Shown: piece by piece, positions 26,980-36,151 of the stretch | Layout: each line of letters opens with the position of its first letter | Position numbering within the stretch: position 1 is the stretch's first letter | Assembly (NCBI GenBank): GCA_900548905.1 | Contig: URMK01000028.1 | Span: forward strand, 1-64,000 | Direction: 5' to 3' | DNA: 64,000 nt | Source: an uncultured Lachnospiraceae bacterium | Lineage (GTDB): Bacteria > Bacillota > Clostridia > Lachnospirales > Lachnospiraceae | The notes under the pieces: model-generated | Databases searched by the model: none | Told to the model about the DNA's origin: nothing | The model's input: the letters and a program-made list of their open reading frames with translations, nothing else | Made by a program: the position numbers and the translations under genes

Positions 26980-28187
26980 TGATACTGCTCCCTGTATTTT
27001 GAAGGCGCCATGCCTGTGTACTTTTTAAAAGAGGTTATGAAATAGCTGGTGGAAGTGAAGCCTGTTCTTTCCGCTACCTGGTTGACTCTCTCCTGGGTTT
27101 TCACCAGCAGTTCAATGGCTTTTTCCAGGCGGTAGGCATTCAAGTAATTATTAAAAAACGTATTTGTTTCTTTCTTGAAAAGATAGCCCAGATAAGCCGT
27201 GGTAATCGTATGCTTTGCGCAGAACTCCTTAATGGATACCCCGTTTGCATATTCGTTGTGGATGTAATCGATGGACTTCTGGATAATGGGACTGAGTGAT
27301 TCATAGTCGATGGAGGCATCGATGCTTGACTGAACCAGGCTGCTGTCCGGAACGATCTGAAGGAAGGCAGAGGAGGAGCCGGAGGCAGAAAGCTGCTTCA
27401 CGGCACTTTGGTAACTGAGAGGCAGGTTTTCGCTCTGATCGGCAACGCTTCCCACGGCGATCCGTATTTTTTCTGTGATATGCAGCTGCCGGGCAGTCTG
27501 TTCCAGCACGTCGGCAACCTCCTGCCTGTCAATGCTATGGCCTCCGGTAATCAGAACATAATAGCCCTGGTTGTCCCAGACATGGAGGCAGTCGTAGGAG
27601 GAAGAAAGGCTCCGGGCACATTGTTCGGTATAGGCAGAAAGGGAAACGGAACGGTCGATCTTGATCATACAGGAGGCACAGTAGGAAAACTGGTAAATGT
27701 TGATGTCGCCCAACAGATTGCTGCGTTCCCCAAGTTCATCCTCCCCGATGTTTCCGCCAAGCCAGCGGCGCAGGATGTTTTCGCGGAACAGCGCTTCTTT
27801 GTTCCGGCGGTGAAGATACATATTTTCCACAGTATTTTCGATAGTATCTGTCAGTTCCCCAAGCTGGATAGGCTTGAGCAGGTAGTTGTCAACTCCCAGA
27901 CGAAAAGCGGCTCTGGCATATTCAAATTCCCCGTAAGCCGTGAGAAGGATGCAGTGTGTATCCGGGCTCTTCTGTCTGACCGCTTCCAGCAGCTTTAGGC
28001 CGTCCATCCGGGGCATGCGGATATCCGTAATGAGAAGATCGATTCGGTTTTTATCGAAAAGAGCCAGGGCCTCTTTGCCGTCCGAAGCGGTAAAGATGTT
28101 CTGGATGCCCAGACTTTCCCACGGAATACTGGTTTTTAAAAAATTGGTTACGGACAGTTCGTCGTCACACAGAAGTACCTGATACAT
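26976..28187 (-). CDS. AraC-type (YesN-like) response regulator, second glycan locus
   Basis: A 403-residue regulator. The receiver has LCDDE, phospho-acceptor D55 (ITDIRMPRMDG) and lysine (YLLKPIQL); the C-terminal AraC pair has TTAYLGYLFKKETNTFF and STSYFITSFKKYTGMAPSKY. It is the first gene of the minus-strand pair and is divergent from the lyase gene. The three identical-architecture promoters at 28312, 31316 and 35989 are the natural candidates for its binding sites (inference from position and repetition). Confidence 0.92.
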   Translation of the reverse strand: MYQVLLCDDELSVTNFLKTSIPWESLGIQNIFTASDGKEALALFDKNRIDLLITDIRMPRMDGLKLLEAVRQKSPDTHCILLTAYGEFEYARAAFRLGVDNYLLKPIQLGELTDTIENTVENMYLHRRNKEALFRENILRRWLGGNIGEDELGERSNLLGDINIYQFSYCASCMIKIDRSVSLSAYTEQCARSLSSSYDCLHVWDNQGYYVLITGGHSIDRQEVADVLEQTARQLHITEKIRIAVGSVADQSENLPLSYQSAVKQLSASGSSSAFLQIVPDSSLVQSSIDASIDYESLSPIIQKSIDYIHNEYANGVSIKEFCAKHTITTAYLGYLFKKETNTFFNNYLNAYRLEKAIELLVKTQERVNQVAERTGFTSTSYFITSFKKYTGMAPSKYREQYQ

Positions 28188-28311
28188 AGTTCCTCCTTTT
28201 ATATGCCGGTGTAAATGCCTGCTTACCGGATAACAACAGATTGCTTATTATCTTAATATTATAAGATAGAAGTCTTTCCGTAAAGGCGGCATTGTAAGAA
28301 AAGCGTAATTA

Positions 28312-28365
28312 TTTGAATTATTCGAAGTTTTTTTTATATACACTGCGATACTGCGGGGCTACGAT
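28312..28365 (+). promoter_or_regulatory. Box-type promoter 1 (lyase gene)
   Basis: A 31-nt box (28312-28342) ending CGAAG, eight T, ATATACA is followed by exactly 17 nt and a -10 TACGAT (28360-28365). The -35 position is TATACA, far from consensus, which is typical of activator-dependent promoters. The same layout recurs at 31316 and 35989. Transcription would start near 28372 and give a leader of about 220 nt. Confidence 0.65.
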
Positions 28366-28430
28366 GAACAAAAATGTTACCGGATCGGCCCCCGGGTACG
28401 GACAGTAACACAAAAACAGCAGGAAAGGTA

Positions 28431-28592
28431 AGTACTCCATCCAGTCAGAAACGCAACTGACAGTACTGAATATTTTGTCAGTCTGCAAGACGGAGGAAGG
28501 AGGCGATACGGTGGCATCGTTGACTGACGACAACGCGGCAGATGGCAAAATAGGCAGTACTGTCAGTTGCGTTTCTGGCCGGATGGAGTACT
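28431..28592. repeat. 38-bp inverted repeat in the leader of the lyase gene
   Basis: The left arm 28431-28468 and right arm 28555-28592 are reverse complements at 36 of 38 positions (one of the two differences still gives a G-U pair in RNA). Both start/end with AGTACT and share the core AGAAACGCAACTGACAGTAC. A further shorter pairing exists inside (TATTTTG at 28471 with CAAAATA at 28546). The right arm contains GGATGGAG (28581-28588), the best-spaced ribosome site for the GTG start at 28595. It may be a miniature mobile element or a structured leader. Confidence 0.85.
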
Positions 28593-28594
28593 AG

Positions 28595-31246
28595 GTGGAG
28601 GAAATGATATTACGTAACTTGCAGGGAAGGGCGCAGGAGGGATTTACAACCTTCGGAAGTGTTTATCAGGCGGGGGAGGTACCGGCGGAAACAAAATTTT
28701 GCCTGTTAAATGAGATGGGAGAATCGGTTCCGGTACAGAGCAGGATTACAGCGTACTGGGCGGATGGGAGTGTGAAATGGGCGGCCCATACGGCAGACGC
28801 AGGAAAGCTGGGCAGCCGGATTACTATTCTGCCTTCCATAGAAAAAAAAGAAGCCGGCGGGGAAGACAGCCGGGAATTGGCAGGGGAAGGGATCTGTATC
28901 CAAAAAGGGGAGGATGGCTGTGTAATCGACACAGGAAAGCTTTCCCTTGTAATACCTGTCCGTGAGAAACTTCCGGCGGATTATCTGGCCAGGGCAGTGA
29001 AAGGGGCGGAAGGCGGAAACAGCAGCCTGGTATATCCGGTGCTGAAGCTGGAAGAAAGGGAGGAAAAAGAGGAAAGTTCCTGTTCCAGGGTTGAATCGTA
29101 CAGGGGAGTGGTTTTGGAGGCCGAATTTGAGGAAGAAGGGCCGCTACAGTGTGTGGTGCGTTTCCGGGGGATTCACCGACGGATCGGCGGGGAACGGGAG
29201 GCAATGCCATTTTCCATCCGGATGTATCTGTGGGCGGGGAGTGCCCAAATACGGTTTGTGCATACTTTTTTTTATGACGGGGACGAACAGCGGGATTACC
29301 TGAAAGGGATGGGGATCTGCTTCGAAACGGTTCTGGACGGGGAACCTTATATGCGCCATGTGAAGTTTGGGACAGACCGGAACCCGTTCCATGAAGCTGC
29401 CGTTTTGCTGGGCAGTAATGTTCCCAGGCTGCCTCTGCGGGATTTGGAAGAGCAGATGGAAGGGGAGATAAAGGAATATAAAGAGGGCAGTGACGAATAT
29501 GAGGCCGTACAGAACCTCCCGATCTGGGACCGCTACAGCCTGGTCCAGGACAGTGATTCTCATTTTGTAATCCACAAGCAGACGCGGAAGGAATGCTGCC
29601 GGCTGGCCTGTCTGCATGGTATCCATGCGCCGGGAACCATGGCGGCTTCCGGCAGGATGGGCGGTATGCTCTTTGGAATACGGGATTTCTGGCAGAAGTA
29701 TCCCTCCGGTTTGGAGACGGACGGAGTAAACGGGGCACTTACCAAATGTACGGCATGGTTTTATTCGCCGGAAGCACTTGCCTATGATTTCCGCCATTAT
29801 GATACGAGGAGCTATCCCAACACCTCTTACGAAGGCTATGAAGATGTGGGAGCAAGTGCTTATGGCATCGGGGTGACCAGCGAATGCCTGGTGGGATTTA
29901 CTGCAGGAGTGCCTTCCGACGGACAGATGGGCCGCTTTGCAGGGCAGGTGCAAAAGCCCGCCGTTTATACAGGGGAGCCTGCGTATTACCATGAAAAAAG
30001 AGCGTTTGGCTATTGGAGCCTGCCGTCGGATTCCACGGAGGTAATGCGCCGGCTGGAAGAGGAAATGGAAAAAGCCGTGCACTTTTATAAGCTGGAGGCG
30101 GAGGCCAGAAACTGGTACGGTCTGTTCGATTATGGGGATGTGATGCATCAGTACGATCCTGTGCGGCACTGCTGGAGATATGATATGGGAGGCTTCGCAT
30201 GGCAGAATACGGAGCTTGTGCCCACCTACTGGCTTTGGTTATTTTTTATCCGGACGGGAAATGAAGAGGCTTTTATCCTCGCGGAGGCTATGACACGCCA
30301 TTGCTCCGAGGTGGATATGTATCACTTCGGGCCGCTGCGGGGGATCGGCACCAGACATAATGTACGTCATTGGGGCTGCTCCTGTAAAGAAGCGCGGATC
30401 GGGATGGCCGGCCATCAGCGTTTTTATTACTATCTGACCGGGGACTACCGGCTTGGGGATGTGATGGAAGACAGCAGGGATGCGGATCAGTCTATGAAGA
30501 ATCTGAGCCATTTCCCCCAGGGGATATCGGAGGAGGTAAATCACGATCCGGTCACCTGTGTGCGCAGCGGCCCGGACTGGACGTCTTTTGTCAGCAACTG
30601 GATGGCCTGGTATGAGCGTACCCTGGACGAACGCTATCTGCACAAAATCCTCACAGGCATAGACGACATTGCCCAAATGCCCTTCGGGCTGGCTTCCGGC
30701 CCGGAATATCTATATCATGAAAAAAACGGGCATCTGGAGTATACGGGGGAGCATGAGGAGTCGATCAACATGCATCTGCAGGTATGTCAGGGAGGAACAC
30801 AAATCTGGCTGGAGCTTTCCCTTGTGCTGGAACAGGTACCGGGCTATGGCGATAAATTCCGTAAGCTGCTGGCTGATTACGGAGAATTTTATATGCTTGC
30901 GCCGGAAGAAAAAAAGGCTGCCACCCGGGGCCTGATTGAAAACCGGCCGTTTTCCCAACCCTATTTTGCAGGGGCCTTGTGCGCATTTGCGGCAAAATGC
31001 AGAGGAAAGGAAACGCTTGCGCGGGATGTGGCGGCATGTCTGCTGCAGGCACTGTTCGGCAAGTGCGGTTTATCCGGTTTTGAACCGCAGTCTTATACGG
31101 TGGATGCGGCCGGGAAGGTGCGTTGGGAAATCCCCTGGATCAGTACCAACCATGCTTCCCAGTGGTCTTTGAATACCCTGGTGGCATTGGATTTTATCAG
31201 GGAGTATTTCCCGGAAACAACGGAAGAACTTCAAAAATTGCTGTAA
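28595..31246 (+). CDS. Exo-rhamnogalacturonan lyase-like protein (YetA/PcRGLX family)
   Basis: A large (883 residues) intracellular protein without signal peptide. Its N-terminus (LRNLQGRAQEGFTTFGSVYQ) and Trp/Tyr-rich catalytic middle (GTRHNVRHWGCSCKEARIGMAGHQRFYY) resemble Bacillus subtilis YetA and the PcRGLX (PL26) exo-rhamnogalacturonan lyases, which cleave unsaturated disaccharides from rhamnogalacturonan-I. YetA lies beside lplABCD in Bacillus; here LplA/B/C-like genes follow, which supports the call. Start choice is open: GTG 28595 has GGAG at 6 nt but inside the hairpin arm; ATG 28604 has AGGTG just outside the hairpin. Confidence 0.75.
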   Translation: MEEMILRNLQGRAQEGFTTFGSVYQAGEVPAETKFCLLNEMGESVPVQSRITAYWADGSVKWAAHTADAGKLGSRITILPSIEKKEAGGEDSRELAGEGICIQKGEDGCVIDTGKLSLVIPVREKLPADYLARAVKGAEGGNSSLVYPVLKLEEREEKEESSCSRVESYRGVVLEAEFEEEGPLQCVVRFRGIHRRIGGEREAMPFSIRMYLWAGSAQIRFVHTFFYDGDEQRDYLKGMGICFETVLDGEPYMRHVKFGTDRNPFHEAAVLLGSNVPRLPLRDLEEQMEGEIKEYKEGSDEYEAVQNLPIWDRYSLVQDSDSHFVIHKQTRKECCRLACLHGIHAPGTMAASGRMGGMLFGIRDFWQKYPSGLETDGVNGALTKCTAWFYSPEALAYDFRHYDTRSYPNTSYEGYEDVGASAYGIGVTSECLVGFTAGVPSDGQMGRFAGQVQKPAVYTGEPAYYHEKRAFGYWSLPSDSTEVMRRLEEEMEKAVHFYKLEAEARNWYGLFDYGDVMHQYDPVRHCWRYDMGGFAWQNTELVPTYWLWLFFIRTGNEEAFILAEAMTRHCSEVDMYHFGPLRGIGTRHNVRHWGCSCKEARIGMAGHQRFYYYLTGDYRLGDVMEDSRDADQSMKNLSHFPQGISEEVNHDPVTCVRSGPDWTSFVSNWMAWYERTLDERYLHKILTGIDDIAQMPFGLASGPEYLYHEKNGHLEYTGEHEESINMHLQVCQGGTQIWLELSLVLEQVPGYGDKFRKLLADYGEFYMLAPEEKKAATRGLIENRPFSQPYFAGALCAFAAKCRGKETLARDVAACLLQALFGKCGLSGFEPQSYTVDAAGKVRWEIPWISTNHASQWSLNTLVALDFIREYFPETTEELQKLL

Positions 31247-31315
31247 AAAACGGTACAGTACAAATGAGATAATTGTGCATGCACTGCACATTTACGAAAT
31301 AAGTAACCTGATTTT

Positions 31316-31369
31316 TCAAAACTTTCCGAAATTTTTTTTATATACAGGATCGTTGAAAATAATTATGAT
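31316..31369 (+). promoter_or_regulatory. Box-type promoter 2 (binding-protein gene)
   Basis: A 31-nt box at 31316-31346 (TCAAAACTTTCCGAAA, eight T, ATATACA) is followed by 17 nt and TATGAT at 31364-31369. The last 15 nt are identical to box 1. The leader to 31539 is about 165 nt and structured: palindrome GTCACGTGAC at 31393-31402, CCTGCC/GGCAGG at 31458-31484, and GTGCG/CGCAC at 31510-31525 touching the ribosome site. Confidence 0.7.
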
Positions 31370-31539
31370 GGTAGTAAGAAATTCGAATGGATGTCACGTG
31401 ACGAAACAATGGATGCCGCGCTCCGCGGGCCGTCTGTTGCTGAACAAAAAGGGATGCCCTGCCTTACAGGCGTCCGCAGGCAGGAAAATGTATGCAACCA
31501 AAGTAGAATGTGCGCCATAACGCACGGAGGGGATCAAGT

Positions 31540-33366
31540 ATGAAAAATAAGTATTGGAAACGTATAGCGGCACTTGCGATGGCCGGAACCCTGGTGGTGG
31601 GAACACTTGCGGGGTGCGGAAGCAGTAAAGCCTCTTCCGCCGAAACCGGAACCGGTCAGACATCCGGTGATACAGCCGGGGAGGAGACACAGGCGGCAGG
31701 AACACAAGCCGCACAAAACAGCGGATCCGGGTTTGACCTTGCCGCATTTGAAAGCGAACACAGCGGCGAGCCGGTTACCATTTCCATGTATCCTTTTAAT
31801 GCCAGCCTGACAAGCGGCACGGTATCCGGATACCTGGGAGACTTCTTTAAGACAAAAGGACTTGCTATTGACGTATGGGCTTATTCGGATGAAAAGACAA
31901 ACGCCATCCTGGCCAGCGGGGATCTGCCGGATATTATGTACGTGAATGCGGAAAACCTGGGAATTATGATTGATGCGGACATGGTGCTTAAGCTGGATGA
32001 TTATCTGTACGATCTGCCTCATGTGCAGTCTGCCATTGAGAACAACGGACTGGAGCCTGCACTGGAGTTTATCCGCAATTACAGAAGCAACGGTACGGGC
32101 AGCCTGTACGGTGTTCCTACCAATGTGGGCGGTACGGACATCACGGATAATGCGGATCGGAATGTTGTGAAATTAAACTGGAGCATCTATGAGGAGATCG
32201 GAACACCTGAAATCAATAATTATGACGATTTGATTGCAGTCGCCAAGCAGATGATGGAAGCGCATCCTACGGATGACAGCGGCAATAAAATATACGGAAC
32301 CATCCTGAATTCCGGATCCGATACCGAATACTGGGGGAATATCATCACCTGGATGAGATGGCACGGTTATACTGAAAATCAGCTTCCCTACCTGCTTGAA
32401 ACCGATATGATCGGCGGAAAATACGCGTCCATTCTGGATGACAACAGTATGTATTACCAGGGATTGAAGTTCTATTTTGACTGTATGCAGGAAGGAATTC
32501 TGGATCCTGACAGCATCAATACGGATCGCAGCACGGCAGGAAAGAAAACAAAAATGTTCGGCGCCGGCACCCAGCCCGGATGGCGTAATGAATATTTTGA
32601 ATACTGGATTCCCGGTACAAAATATTATATCAATCCCGATACCCTTTACGGGGATGCCATTTTCGGGAATGCCGATCAGTATATTGTCGTGAATGCCAAC
32701 ACGAAAAACCTGGATGCATGTCTGGCTTTTCTCGATATGATGGCGGATCCGGATGCCCAGTTGTTGGGAAATGCAGGCCCGGAAGGGGATATGTATGAAA
32801 TCAAGGATAACGTTTTGACGCTTACCGACAAGGCAAAGGAATATTACCAGTCCAGTAACGGTGATCATTATTTCTATGATAACGGAGAACAGGCGTATCT
32901 GTGGAATACGGCGTGGATTCTTGCACAGTCAGCTGTTATGACCTACAAAGGGCCTGATGGGGAGGATCTGAGCAATGTCCATACCTCATGGCCGGAAGAG
33001 AGGGCGATCACCAGTGACAGCGATGCTTACCGGATTTGGAAAGAAACCACAGGCTATGACAGCTGGCAGGATTTAGTGGATACCAACAAGTGCGCGGTAT
33101 ACAGCAGTGACCTGGATTTTATCAACAGCTTTTTAAGCACACCCGATGATTCCATGAAGCTGACGATGAGCACCATCAATGACAAAGTGGTGGATGCCAG
33201 CTGGAAGATGATCTATGCGGAAAATGAAGACAGCTTTAACAGTATCTGGCAGCAGATGGTGACAGACTGCAAGGATCTGGGTTCTGATGATATGACCCAG
33301 TGGCGTCTGGATGATATCGAAAAAGCAAAACAGGAAAGAGATGCGGTTCTTAACGCTTCCGAGTAA
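31540..33366 (+). CDS. Sugar ABC importer lipoprotein, LplA/YtcQ type
   Basis: A 608-residue extracytoplasmic binding protein. The signal peptide (MKNKYWKRIAALAMAG) ends in lipobox TLAGC (Cys26), followed by an Ala/Gln/Gly/Ser-rich tether (to about 70) and a long family 1 solute-binding domain. The ATG at 31540 follows GGAGGGGAT; the GTG at 31510 would lie in the leader hairpin. With the permeases at 36152 and 37143 it forms an LplABC-like importer, probably for rhamnogalacturonan or side-chain oligosaccharides (inference from the enzymes around it). A GH2 gene separates it from its permeases. Confidence 0.88.
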   Translation: MKNKYWKRIAALAMAGTLVVGTLAGCGSSKASSAETGTGQTSGDTAGEETQAAGTQAAQNSGSGFDLAAFESEHSGEPVTISMYPFNASLTSGTVSGYLGDFFKTKGLAIDVWAYSDEKTNAILASGDLPDIMYVNAENLGIMIDADMVLKLDDYLYDLPHVQSAIENNGLEPALEFIRNYRSNGTGSLYGVPTNVGGTDITDNADRNVVKLNWSIYEEIGTPEINNYDDLIAVAKQMMEAHPTDDSGNKIYGTILNSGSDTEYWGNIITWMRWHGYTENQLPYLLETDMIGGKYASILDDNSMYYQGLKFYFDCMQEGILDPDSINTDRSTAGKKTKMFGAGTQPGWRNEYFEYWIPGTKYYINPDTLYGDAIFGNADQYIVVNANTKNLDACLAFLDMMADPDAQLLGNAGPEGDMYEIKDNVLTLTDKAKEYYQSSNGDHYFYDNGEQAYLWNTAWILAQSAVMTYKGPDGEDLSNVHTSWPEERAITSDSDAYRIWKETTGYDSWQDLVDTNKCAVYSSDLDFINSFLSTPDDSMKLTMSTINDKVVDASWKMIYAENEDSFNSIWQQMVTDCKDLGSDDMTQWRLDDIEKAKQERDAVLNASE

Positions 33367-33447
33367 GACTGTTTCAGACTGCCGGTATCATAAATAAACG
33401 CGTATGTTTGTGGAATAAGGAAATTTTTAAGAAATACTGGAAATGGG

Positions 33448-33500
33448 AAGCCGTGTCCGTTGAAAAATTGAAAGGTTTTTCACGGGGCGCGGCTTTTCTG
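33448..33500 (+). terminator. Terminator between binding-protein and GH2 genes
   Basis: A long imperfect stem (AAGCCG near 33449 through GAAAAA near 33462, pairing with TTTTTCACG and CGCGGCTT near 33476-33494, using G-U pairs) followed by TTTT. It probably lowers transcription into the GH2 gene, keeping the binding protein in excess, a common pattern in importer operons. Confidence 0.6.
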
Positions 33501-33545
33501 CGGAAAAAGAAACAGGAAAGGAAACAGTAAAAGCAGGAGGATGCA

Positions 33546-35969
33546 ATGGGAGAAAGAAGAAAGATCGATGCGGGCTGGAAGTTTTTCAGAGGAGATCTGG
33601 CGCCGCATTCCAATACGGAGGGCTGGGGCGGCGCGAAAGGAAAGTCCTTCTATTTTGGGGCGACGGCAATGGATTTTGACGATACCGGCTGGAAAGACGT
33701 GGATGTTCCCCATGATTTTGTGATGGAAGGGGATTATACAAGAAAAACGGAGGCCTTTGTGGGATCCGACCGGGTGCCGGATATGGAAACCATAGACAGC
33801 CGGCATTTTGCGGGCGGTTCCCTGGAGGGCGGCACCGGCTGGTACCGGAAACAGCTGGATATTCCGATAGATTGCGTGGGAAAACGGATTTTCCTGACCT
33901 TTGACGGTGTGTTCCGCAACAGTTCCGTCTATGTGAATGAGCATTTCGTGCTCACCCATGAAAGCGGATATACCGGATATACCATAGATGTGTCGGAATA
34001 CATAAATCCCGGCGTCAGGAACCTGCTGGCGGTCAGGGTTGACGCTTCCGGCAGGGAGGGATGGTGGTATGAAGGAGGAGGCATTTACCGGCATGTATGG
34101 CTGACTGTCACCGACCCGGTTTATGTACCCGAAAGTGGGATTTCCATCCTGGCGGAACCGGAGCCGGATACAGGGCGGGCCGTTGTAACGGTTGAAACAA
34201 AAGTGGAGAACCGCCTGGACAGTGAAACGGCGGTCTGCGTATGCTCTGCAATATTGGATCCAAACGGTAGGGAAATCGGCTCACAAACGGATTGGATAAG
34301 CGTAGACTTCTGGGATGCGGCGAAAGTAACACAGAGGCTGGAGCTATCGGATGCCGTATTATGGGACCTGGAGAATCCCTGTCTGTATACCCTCCGTACG
34401 GAAATCCTGCGGGACGGGAAGCCGGCGGATATAACGGAAAGGGCCTTCGGGATCCGGAGCCTGACCGCGGATAAGGAGAAAGGGCTGCTTTTAAACGGTT
34501 CTCCCGTAAAGGTAAAGGGCTTTTGCCAGCATATGGATCACGCAGGAGTGGGAATCGCTGTCCCGGATAAGCTGATGGAATACCGTCTGCATAAAATGAA
34601 GGAGCTGGGGGCCAATGCCTTACGCTGCTCCCATAACCCGCCGTCGCCGGTGCTCCTTGACCTGTGCGACCGTATGGGAATACTTGTCATGGATGAAACG
34701 AGAAAAACCAGTGTATCCGCGGAAAGCCTGGAACAACTGAGATATCTGGTGAAACGGGACAGGAATCATCCGTGTGTGTACTGCTGGTGCATCGGCAATG
34801 AAGAGGTCAATCTCCAGTTCACGCCGGAAGCGGTGCGGGTGATGCATGCCATGCGCATGGAGGTGAAGAAGCTGGACACTTCCAGACCGGTGACGATGGC
34901 GCTTATATACTGGAATCCCAATGCGGCAAAGAATTCCTCCGACATAGATGTGGAGGAACTGATCCCCGCTGCAAAGGAACTGGATATTGCCGGCTTCAAT
35001 TATAATCCTGACAAATGGGATCGGTTCCATGAGGCGGTGAACGGACTGCCCATGATGAATACGGAAGCGTTCTCCAACAGCTGGACCCGTTCCTGCTATG
35101 AAACGAATCCGGATAAAGGGCATTTCTATGTGATGGATCAGGAAAATAAAAACAAGAACATCCGCAAGTGGAACGAGGATTCCGCTTATAAGGCCGAAAC
35201 GATGTGGAAGATGTACAATGAACGTCCCTACCTTTCCGGTTATTTTATCTGGACGGCCTTTGATTACCGCGGAGAGCCTACCCCTATGCCGTATCCCGCC
35301 ATTTCCACCCAGTTCGGCGTGATGGATTACTGCGGCTTTAAAAAAGATATCGCCTACTATTACCAGAGCTGGTGGACGAAAGAAACGGTGCTGCATATTT
35401 TCCCTCACTGGAACCTTACAGGGCAGGAAGGCCGTCCGGTTACGGTATACTGCTACAGCAACCTGGAGGAGGTGGAGCTGCTGGTAAATGGTAAAAGCTA
35501 CGGCAAGCGGACCATGGAAAAGGACTGGTTCCTGAAATGGGACAATGTAATCTGTGAACCCGGCGTACTCTGCGCGGTGGGCTTCAGGGGCGGCAGGGAA
35601 ACCGAACGAAAAGAGGTGCGCACCGCAGGACCTGCCGTGCGGATGGAACTGGTGCCTTATGAAGAAGAAATCCGTGCGGATGGGCAGGATACTGCCATTT
35701 TCCAGGTACGCTTGCTGGATAAGGGCGGACAGCTGGCTGTCACGGCGGATCCGCAGATTACCTTTACGGTGGAGGGGGTGGGCCGCTTCCTGGGAGCCGG
35801 AAACGGGGATCCCGGAAGCCACGAACCGGATAAGCTGCCGGTGCGGCGCGCATTCCATGGCCTCTGCCAGCTTCTGGTCCGCACAGCGGGAGAGGCGGGC
35901 GAGATCTGTGTTACGGCAAAAGCCGAAGGGGCCGGAACCGCCCAATGCCGGATCCGGTGTGTAAAGTAA
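33546..35969 (+). CDS. Glycoside hydrolase family 2 (beta-galactosidase-like)
   Basis: An intracellular 807-residue retaining glycosidase. The order is the sugar-binding jelly roll (about 1-180, GGTGWYRKQLDIP, FDGVFRNSSVYVN), immunoglobulin-like domain, TIM barrel (NALRCSHNPPSP), and C-terminal Ig-like/DUF4982-type domains. Acid/base E419 is in CIGNEEV; nucleophile E507 in MMNTEAFSN. It should remove beta-galactose (or beta-glucuronate) from imported pectin side chains. The ATG follows GCAGGAGG with 5 nt. No box-type promoter precedes it, so it likely depends on read-through from 31369. Confidence 0.88.
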   Translation: MGERRKIDAGWKFFRGDLAPHSNTEGWGGAKGKSFYFGATAMDFDDTGWKDVDVPHDFVMEGDYTRKTEAFVGSDRVPDMETIDSRHFAGGSLEGGTGWYRKQLDIPIDCVGKRIFLTFDGVFRNSSVYVNEHFVLTHESGYTGYTIDVSEYINPGVRNLLAVRVDASGREGWWYEGGGIYRHVWLTVTDPVYVPESGISILAEPEPDTGRAVVTVETKVENRLDSETAVCVCSAILDPNGREIGSQTDWISVDFWDAAKVTQRLELSDAVLWDLENPCLYTLRTEILRDGKPADITERAFGIRSLTADKEKGLLLNGSPVKVKGFCQHMDHAGVGIAVPDKLMEYRLHKMKELGANALRCSHNPPSPVLLDLCDRMGILVMDETRKTSVSAESLEQLRYLVKRDRNHPCVYCWCIGNEEVNLQFTPEAVRVMHAMRMEVKKLDTSRPVTMALIYWNPNAAKNSSDIDVEELIPAAKELDIAGFNYNPDKWDRFHEAVNGLPMMNTEAFSNSWTRSCYETNPDKGHFYVMDQENKNKNIRKWNEDSAYKAETMWKMYNERPYLSGYFIWTAFDYRGEPTPMPYPAISTQFGVMDYCGFKKDIAYYYQSWWTKETVLHIFPHWNLTGQEGRPVTVYCYSNLEEVELLVNGKSYGKRTMEKDWFLKWDNVICEPGVLCAVGFRGGRETERKEVRTAGPAVRMELVPYEEEIRADGQDTAIFQVRLLDKGGQLAVTADPQITFTVEGVGRFLGAGNGDPGSHEPDKLPVRRAFHGLCQLLVRTAGEAGEICVTAKAEGAGTAQCRIRCVK

Positions 35970-35988
35970 GGCAGAAAAACAGGAATTA

Positions 35989-36042
35989 TCAAAACTATCG
36001 GTAATTTCTTTCATATACGCGGGAACGGCGGCCGTGTAAGAT
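35989..36042 (+). promoter_or_regulatory. Box-type promoter 3 (permease operon)
   Basis: A box at 35989-36019 matches box 2 at 25 of 31 positions (TCAAAACTATCGG start, ATATAC end), then 17 nt and TAAGAT at 36037-36042. It drives the permease/GH43/esterase operon. Confidence 0.62.
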
Positions 36043-36051
36043 AAATATATC

Positions 36052-36103
36052 GGAAGCTGCATAAGCCGGCAGCTTCCGGCCGGAGGTAACCGTTCCGGCT
36101 TTT
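36052..36103 (+). promoter_or_regulatory. Two-hairpin leader of the permease operon, possible attenuator
   Basis: Just after the expected start site, GGAAGCTGC (36052-36060) pairs with GCAGCTTCC (36069-36077), then GCCGGA (36079-36084) with TCCGGC (36094-36099) followed by TTTT. The second hairpin resembles a weak intrinsic terminator, so the leader could act as an attenuator. Confidence 0.45.
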
Positions 36104-36151
36104 GAAACAGTTTCATACAGATTACATAAAGGAAAGGAAGGGGCTGCTATA

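Noticed and set aside
28824..30169. Long minus-strand frames opposite the lyase gene
   Set aside because: Shadows of a GC-rich gene; Pro/Arg/His-rich content without motifs.
34620..36116. 498-codon minus-strand frame opposite the GH2 gene
   Set aside because: Antisense shadow of a gene with clear catalytic motifs; no ribosome site or protein-like content.
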